From: Cercospora beticola
Lineage: Eukaryota; Ascomycota; Dothideomycetes; Mycosphaerellales; Mycosphaerellaceae
Direction of reading: 5' to 3'
Assembly (NCBI RefSeq): GCF_033473495.1
Contig: NC_088938.1
Location: 3,410,001-3,474,000, forward strand
Length of the DNA: 64,000 nucleotides
Each line of letters opens with the position of its first letter. Position 1 is the stretch's first letter. Position numbers and translations under genes: made by a program. The notes under the pieces were generated by a model, which was given only the letters and a program-made list of their open reading frames with translations, did not search any database and was not told where the DNA came from. Positions 56,577-64,000 of this stretch are shown piece by piece.

Positions 56577-59500
56577 CTTCGTAAGACTAATCTATACGAC
56601 TAGGTTTATACGGTTTACGGTTTATAGTAAGTCGCTACGATAAAGCGCGATATCGATAATTATATAGTATATAGTATAAATATAGTAGGTCGCTATATTA
56701 AGCGCGACTCTCTTTTTTTACGTATACGGTTTATAGTCTGCTCGTTATCTTAATAATAGCGAAGCCGAGTAGTATTAGCGGCAAGAATAGCCGCTACTAC
56801 TCCTTCTATATATTACTTTTAAACGACTACGTCGAGTTATAATTATAGACCTAGAGCTACGACCTAGATAGTAAGTTCGCTTAACGATAGAAGGCTATTA
56901 AAGAATAACTTACTACTATCGAAGAAGCTACCGAACCTAAAGAAGAACCTATTAACTTTCTCGAGTTCTAACTCGCTCTCGCTAAATAAGACGAGATTAC
57001 CTTCTAAGATAATACTAGTAAGGAAGTCTATATCTCTACTAACTAGCTATAGAATCTAAGCGCTTTTAAGCTCTATAACTAAGTCCGAGCTACTCTAGAA
57101 GGTATATATACTATTATTCGTTACTTTTACTTCGATTACTATATAGCTCTTTAGTAACTCGAAGGCCTTTAAGCTATATATAATCTTAATTAAGAGAAGT
57201 ACTACGCTCTCTCTCGTTAAGCTAACTACCTCGAAGTCGAGAATACTTAGCTTAGCGATAACCTCGAAGAGTCTAGGAAGCGACTCGAAGATACGATAGG
57301 CCTCTCGTCCGACGATACTACTAAGAAAGTCGTTAAAGACCTTATAGCTAATATTACCGAATTTAAGGAGATAGCTAAATATTACTATAACTATAGTAAG
57401 GACCTCGAAGCTAATATCGAGAAGCTTAAAGTACGTATTATATAGCTTAAGGAGTAAGAGTTAGTAGAGAGCTAGGATATAGATCTTATATTATCTATAT
57501 TAAGAAAGAATAACGCTATCCTAATAAAGGAGAAAGCCGCTTTAAGTAAAGCTAATAAGAAGTTATAGAAGAAGATCGACGAGAGCTATAGTCGCAACTC
57601 CGATTATAATACGCGTCCGCGCTATCGTTCTCTATTTCTATAGTCGCGCTACTAGCGTAGTAATCTAAGTCCTAATAACTCCGACTCCGATTCTAATTCG
57701 AGTCGTAGCTCTAGCCGACTATCTAACCGCCCTCGTAATAGCGGCTATAGTAATAGCTATCGTAGTAATAGCTACGACCTACCTTATAGCCGCGACTATA
57801 ATAGTACCTATAAGATACCTTACTTTAAGATACTAGGTATAGACTCGGCTATAACGACGCTATTATAGATCGACTCTCTCCTTAGGATCGGTATTTAGAT
57901 AGCTCGCGGTATCTATTACCTAGAGAAGTTTAGTATAGATAGTAAGCCTCTATTCGACGAGTAGCTTCTTAACGTAGACTACTTCCTAGCAAATACTGTT
58001 TTCTAATTAGCCGATCGGGCTATAACTTAGCTCCTTACTACGACTAAGGGCGACGTTCGTATACTACTCGAACTCTATATTAATACTCGCCTCTCCTCGT
58101 TCGTTTAAAAGAGCTCTATTACTAATCTATTTACCTCTATCGACGAGATACTTATCTTCCTAGTCGAGCGCTACGGCTAGCGTAATATTACTAGTAAGTC
58201 TTTTATAGATATATCTAAGCTTAAGTAGAAGGAGAGTTAACTATTCTCTAAGTACTATACTAAGTTCTAGAGCCTACGCTTCCGCGTCGCTATAACTAAG
58301 AAGATCGAGATATAGATACTCGAGAATTTACTTTATTATCGTTACTAGAACCGACTAGTTAATAGCACGCCGCCGACTACTCTTAAGAAGCTCGTTAATA
58401 AGCTATATAATATCGAGACTAGTTTTGCCTATCTTAACTAGAATAAGAAGGACTCTAAGAAGGAGAGTAGTAATAATAACGCTAGTAATAATAATACTAG
58501 TAATAATAGTAATAGTAATAGTAGTAATAGTCGTAACTATAGTAGTAGACGTAGTAATAATACTACGTCCTCGTCTAATCTACTCTCGTACGCCGACCTC
58601 CCCGATAAGTATAAGAACTTAAAGCCTCTATCCGAGGACTAGCGCGCCGGTTTAATCTATAGTAGTTACTATCTCTACTATTACGAACCGGGTTACTACT
58701 CTCGTAATCCTACTTACGTTCTTAAGAAGTATATAGGCTCTAACGCGAACGCTATAATTACGAGCTCTAGCGCTAGTAATACCGCTAGTAATACTACCGG
58801 CACTACTTAGAACTAGAGAAATACCTAGACCTTCTCTCGAGTACGACGAGTAGAGGTTATAGCGATAAAGTTAATATATAGGAGATACTAAAGGTATACT
58901 TACTTACTATATTAGGTATAGCTAAGAGCCTTAGAGTAATACTAGAGATTACCGACTAGTTTATTATAGATACTATAGTAAATAGTATCTAGGCTAAGGC
59001 CTACCTTAACTATAGTATAAACTCTTATTATATTAACTTATCTTTCGTATATAAAAACAATTTCCCTTTAATTCTACTCGAATAGGCTAGGAAGCTTAGA
59101 CTAGAGTCGGAAGTTACCGCCCTATTAGATATTACCGCTATCGCCGAAGTTAAACTAGATATTAGCGACTATAGGGAGCTATTCTACGCGTTTATTACGT
59201 ATTTAAGCTCTACGTACGACCTTATACTTAGAAAAGGATAGTTTAACTAATATAATCCTAATATTATATAGCTAGATAATTATATTACCTTCCTATATAA
59301 AGACTACTAAGAATATATAGTATACTGCCCTATAGAAGTTTCTAGCGAGTATATCTCTAGTAGTAACCTAGTTACCGATATTAAAGAGATTAGCCCGACC
59401 GCGCTATACTATATAGCGCGTTAATAAGGGACTAAGGTTTACGTAATATAGATAGCCGGACTAGACGAGAGGCGTTAAGTACCTCTCGATAGCCTAACTA

Positions 59501-62500
59501 TATATATAATAAGGACGATTAAGTCTTAAACTATACTATACCGAGGAGGTTCTACTACGATTATAATTAATTAATACGTTAGGCAAGCGTATACTAACGC
59601 TATAGCTGCGGCCGACTTTAAGAAGTTTATAACTAGTACTATAAACTAGGTAGATCTAAAAGCGATTATAGACTGCCTACTAATAGAATACTAAGACTTT
59701 GCCGACCTATTCGATAGGCGCGAAGCTAATAAGCTACTACTATACCGTCCTAGCTTAGATTATAAAATTAAGCTTAAAGAAGGCGCTATTCCGCTATTTA
59801 AACGACCTTACCCGATATTATAGTAGTAGAATAAGGTAATTAAGAAATAGATTAATAACTAGCTCGAGAAGGGTAATATACGCGCTTCTATATCTCCCGC
59901 TATAGCACTAGTTCTTATCGTTAAGAAGCCGAACGGAGGACTCTATATATACTTTAATTATCGGAGTTTAAACGCGCTAATAATTAAGTCGCGCTACCTA
60001 ATACTCTTAGTCTAGGAAACTCTCGACCGGATTGCTAGAAAGGAGTAGTTTACTAAGATAGACGTAATTATAGCGTTTAACTATATCCGCGTCGCTACTA
60101 GAGATAAATAGAAGATAGTATTTACTACTAGATACGGATAGTTTAAGTATATAGTAATACTCTTTAGCCTTTATAACGTACTAGGTACTTTCTAAAGTTA
60201 TATTAATAATACGCTAAGAGAGTTCCTTAATAACTTCTACTTAGCCTATCTAGATAACTATCTTGTCTTCTCTAATTTATACGAATAGTATATATAGTAT
60301 ATTCGTCGCGTAATAGAGAGACTTCGAGCCGCTAGCTTATAGCTAGATATTAATAAGTACGAGTTCTTCGTATATAAAACTAAGTACCTTAGTATAATTA
60401 TTAGTCGTAATAGCGTTAGAATAGACCTAGAGAAGGTTTAAGCTATATAAGATTAGCAAACACCTAGCTACGTTAAAGATATTTAAGTATTCTTAGAGTT
60501 TACGAACTTCTACTATAAGTTTATCGACAAGTTCGGCAGACTAGTAGCGCTACTAACCGCCCTTACTAAGAAGGAGGCTAATAGTACGTCCGATAAAAAG
60601 AAATACGTACTATTTAACTAGACGACTAAGTGCGAGGCTACCTTCTAAGTACTAAAGGTCGCGTTCCTTAAAGTACTAGTACTAGCTCTATTCCGACCTA
60701 GCTAGAAGATAATACTAGAAATAGATGCTTCCGATTTTATTATAGCTATAGTACTCTCTTAGTAAAACCCGGATATAGGTATATAGTACCTAGTAGTATA
60801 TATATCTAAGAAGATATTACTAGTAGAATATAACTACGAGATCTACGATAAGGAGTTACTAGTAATCGTATAAGCCTTTAAAGAATAGCGCCCTAAACTT
60901 ATAATAGAGAGAAGGGAAGAAGATAGCGACTTCGAGCGTTTCTAGGACGATAAATATATCTAAGTACTATCCGACTATAAGAACTTTAAGTATTTTATAA
61001 CGACTAAATAGCTTAATCGTCGACAAGCGAGATAGGCTAAGTTCTTATCGCAATTTAACTTTAAGATTATATATAGACCTAGCGTTTAAGGTACTAAACC
61101 TAATAGCCTAATAAGGAGATCCTAGGACCTCCTATCGTCTCTAGATAACCTACGAAATTAGTATTAGAATTAGGTACTACTTCCGGAACACCGCCTTAAC
61201 CTACTCGTAGTAGCTACGATAACTCTTAAAGAGAATGTTCTAGAACTCTCTCTACTATCTAAAATAATAGAATAACTATACTAGGAGCTAGTAGTTCTTT
61301 AAGCCTTATAGTAATTCTAGAAAGGCGAAATAGTAGATATACTACGTCGGTATAAGATCGATTAAGCGCTAGTCCGGCTATAATAAGATAGGTTTTTTAT
61401 TACTAACTACTACGGCGAGTTAAGCTTGCTAATCCTACTAACTAACTCCGAAACGATATATCTCGCTCGTATAGAGATTATTCGTAGCTATTATAATACC
61501 GCCCTCGTAGGCTACTCGAGTATCGCGAAGATATTCGAACTAGTTACGAGAACATATATATAGCTATACGCCTAATAGATAGTTAAGCGCTATATCTATA
61601 ATTATAAAGTATATTATATAATAAAGGCAACCTATTAAGTATATAGTAGACTCCTAGTACTATTGCCGGTACTATATAAACTATAGTAGGATATAGCTAT
61701 AGACTTTATCGTCGACCTACTACTAAGCAAAAGCGTTAAGAGAGTTACTTATAAGAATATTCTAATAATTATAGACTATTTAATAAAGGAGAGATATTTC
61801 GTACTAGCCTAGAAGCTTAATACTAAATACGTAGCTCGCCTATTTATTAAATACGTTATATTATAGTATAGGCTATACTAAACTATAGTAATCGATAGAG
61901 GTACTAACTAGCTTTCGACGTTCTTTAAGAGAGTTAGTATAATCCTAGGAATTAAGTAGAAACTATCTATAGCGTTCTACTCCGAAACTAACGGACAGTC
62001 TAAGAACTCTAATAAAGGACTAGAATAGTACCTTCGTTCGTTCTATAATTATACTTAGATAGACTAGGTAGATTTCCTACCTATAGCCGAGTTTGTAATT
62101 AATAACTACGCCTCCGAAGTTACGATAGTCTTACTATTCTTCGCTAACTATAGTTATAATCTACGCCTAGCTAGTAGTACTAACTTAGCTAACACTAAAG
62201 CCGCGTATAGGGTAATTCCACTAGGCTAGCTCCGAATCGACTTCGTAGCTACTAATATATATAGTACGTAGCTAAACTAGATCTACGAGTTCGTTCGATA
62301 GAATATATACTTAGTATAAGTACTTTAAGCCGATAATACTAACTAATATAGGCTGCCTGCCTCTACTTACTAAGTAGGTAACTTTGTTTATATTAGTACC
62401 GAGAATTAGTCGACGTATAGACTCGCTAAGAAACTCGACTTCAAATTCTCTAGGCCGTATAAAGTACTAGAAGTACTTCTACGTAACGCCTACTACGTTA

Positions 62501-63362
62501 ATCTACTACCTAATATTTAGAAATACCTAGTCTTCTACTCTAACCTCTTATATAAAGCCGATAACGATCCGCTACCGGAGCAAGACTCGCTAGTAGCCGG
62601 CCTACTACCGCCGATTAAAGTTATACGAGAAGATAGAATAGAGGAAGAATAGGAGGTTAAAGAGATTACTAATAGTACTATTCGGTAACTAGTACGCGGA
62701 TAATAGAGATAGCTAGGCAGAGAGCCGAAGCTAATATTTAAAGTAAAATAGGCGGGTTATACTAAGCTAACTTAGAAGCCTATAGAATCTCTTTAAGGTA
62801 TATCCGAAGAACTAGTAGCGTTCTATACGAGGCAACTCGATAGTATATCTATATACTCTAACTCTAACTAGACGATAGAAGCAAAGAAGTTTAGCGAACC
62901 TAGTAAGGATTAGTATATTACTCCGAGCGTAGAGGCGCGACGTATAATACGTTCGTCGGCTTTAGCCTCTATACGAGCGAGTACTATCTCGACTCTAGAC
63001 TACGCTATAATACGGGTAAGCTACTTTACGCTAAGGCTCTAAGAGGATTAGTAGGTACCTATACTAAGTTTAGACCTATATAGAAGCGCTAGTTCTTAGA
63101 GTAGTACTTCTAGTACGAGTATACTAGTAGAGACTAGCAGTTGCCTAGTAGAGGCTAGTAACGAGTACGATATAGTAGACTATATATATAAGTACTAGAT
63201 AAGCTAAGTTAGTAATACGCCGGAATAGTAGGACTTAAATTAAGGAGTTTAGATTAGCAAATAAGGCGTTTAGTATAGCTAATAATAAGTTAGAGGTATT
63301 TCTAAGGCTCTAATTAGTTAACCTCTACCTCTAAGGATAGAGATAGGTTTAGAGAGAGGTAG

Positions 63363-63546
63363 TATTACGACCTCGCCTACGATATAGTAGTAAACGGTCT
63401 TAACGGTACGTAACGCTATATATATATCGTAGTACGGTATATTCTATAATACGCGTTTCTTATATTTAGTCGCGCGTTCTCTCGCGCTCTTCTTAGATAC
63501 CTTATCTTACGACTTCTATTCTACTACGATATTATATACTATTATA
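63363..63546 (+). repeat. gypsy 2 3' LTR
   Basis: 184 bp; differs from the 5' LTR by transitions, many of them CpG in one copy against TpA in the other. Confidence 0.92.
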
Positions 63547-63551
63547 TAAGC

Positions 63552-64000
63552 TATATAAAAATAGTATAGACCTAGGAATATAAAAATACTATAAAGCTAG
63601 TAAGAAGAAGAAGAAGAGAATAGAGAAACTATAAGATAGAATAGAGCTATAAGCTATATATTAAAGTATTATATATAAGAAGTAAAGTTATAAGAAGAGA
63701 GCAAAACCTAGCTTAGAGAAGACTAATAAAAGAAGTTATAGAGGACTCTAAGAAAATCTAGAAAATAGCTAAATAAACTAGAGAGAGAGCTAACTAAAAA
63801 TACTAGCTACTATATTTCTTAAGCCTAGCTAATATAGAGTATAATAGAGATACTAATAAAAGAAAAGCTATAATCCTAGTAAAATACTTCTTCCTAGACC
63901 TAAAGAAGATAGACCTAAGTAATATCTAATATATCTAAATACTACTCTAATTCTAAATAGAAGTTAAAGTTTAGCTAAAGGAAGTAGAAGGAGTCCTTAG
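63552..64000 (+). mobile_element. Tad1-like LINE, continuation, runs off the window
   Basis: After the TAAGC duplication the LINE ORF2 reading resumes in the stretch that links endonuclease and reverse transcriptase, with a recognisable IILVKYFF-like segment around 63875-63900. The reverse transcriptase itself should lie beyond 64000. Confidence 0.7.

Larger units (their letters stand above)
56393..63546 (+). mobile_element. Ty3/gypsy chromovirus 2, RIP-dead, inserted in the LINE
   Basis: 7154 bp with 184-bp LTRs and a 5-bp target duplication TAAGC (56388-56392 and 63547-63551). Gag at about 56.8-58.8 kb includes a Ser/Asn-rich low-complexity run (58460-58560, AAT/AGT repeats) and a degraded zinc knuckle near 58650-58710. 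Reverse transcriptase lies at about 59.78-60.4 kb; its active-site box now reads YLDN (60247-60258), second Asp lost to Asn as expected from RIP. RNase H about 60.7-61.1 kb, integrase about 61.69-62.2 kb, chromodomain-like segment about 62.74-62.85 kb. A purine tract (AGAGAGAGGTAG) abuts the 3' LTR. Inactive through many stops. Confidence 0.92.
38897..64000. repeat. RIP-mutated nested transposon block
   Basis: From about 38897 to the window end CpA and TpG nearly vanish while TpA is in great excess, the mark of C-to-T mutation at CpA on both strands. Reading frames of known retroelement proteins survive but are broken by TAA and TAG, mostly where Gln or Trp would be expected. CpG remains fairly common, so this is not ordinary methyl-CpG decay. 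The left border is sharp, within some tens of bases. The block continues past 64000. No intact gene is seen in it. Confidence 0.95.

Noticed and set aside
58425..58622. 65-codon plus-strand frame rich in Ile and Val inside gypsy 2
   Set aside because: Produced by the AAT/AGT low-complexity run of the gag region read out of frame; not a membrane protein.
38897..64000. Whether the AT-rich block is a centromere or a telomere-adjacent region
   Set aside because: No telomeric repeats and no way to judge centromere identity from sequence; nested RIP-mutated transposons explain the composition.
1..64000. CRISPR arrays, rRNA, tRNA or riboswitches
   Set aside because: None recognised; tandem repeats present are a promoter duplication, a CAG run and low-complexity gag sequence, and the genome is eukaryotic.

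Overview
The window looks like a chromosome segment of a filamentous ascomycete (Pezizomycotina). A dothideomycete is my best guess, but nothing here fixes the genus. The evidence is short GT-AG introns of about 47-110 nt with CTGAC/CTAAC-like branch sites, fungal-only families (Zn2Cys6 regulator, Dit1/Dit2, MAO-N-like amine oxidase, Atg22-like carrier), and a large block mutated in the manner of repeat-induced point mutation (RIP). All functions are inferred from reading translations and motifs; no database search was run.

Layout. (1) 1-10 kb: the 3' part of a full-size ABCB drug/metabolite exporter, then two tandem paralogous cytochrome P450 genes with a D-2-hydroxyacid dehydrogenase between them; possibly the edge of a metabolite locus running off the left side. 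(2) 10-12 kb: a gene-poor stretch with two GTACCATG palindromes, a decayed acyltransferase-like relic and a GPI-anchor-type cysteine-rich surface protein. (3) 12-25.3 kb: a set of genes suited to amine use: APC permease, flavin amine oxidase, RidA-type imine deaminase, a frameshifted alpha/beta-hydrolase, an SDR, a Zn2Cys6 regulator, a maltose-acetyltransferase-like enzyme and a copper amine oxidase. (4) 25.3-28.7 kb: mostly non-coding, with one small secreted 8-cysteine protein. (5) 28.7-37.4 kb: Atg22-like carrier, Dit2/CYP56-like P450, DHA1-type MFS exporter and a Dit1/PvcA-type isocyanide-synthase-family enzyme. This is the most interesting locus: a compact dityrosine-like or isocyanide biosynthesis cluster. 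(6) 38.3-38.9 kb: an SRPBCC-fold gene whose 5' end is lost exactly where the RIP block begins.

(7) 38.9-64 kb: about 25 kb of AT-rich nested transposons in which CpA and TpG are almost gone and reading frames are full of TAA/TAG. A Ty1/copia element on the minus strand (39706-52645, 230-bp LTRs) carries a nested Ty3/gypsy chromovirus (44778-51567, 195-bp LTRs, target duplication AATAT). A Tad1-like LINE on the plus strand (about 54.1 kb to beyond the right end) is split by a second chromovirus (56393-63546, 184-bp LTRs, target duplication TAAGC). The first chromovirus also carries a long antisense reading frame between pol and its 3' LTR. No intact gene is visible in this block.

How the genes may work together. 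In region 3, permease and amine oxidase are divergent over a shared 1-kb promoter; two oxidases convert amines to aldehydes, RidA can hydrolyse reactive imines, and the SDR and acetyltransferase could process products. In region 5, Dit1 would modify an amino acid such as tyrosine, the P450 would oxidise or couple the product, and the MFS protein would export it.
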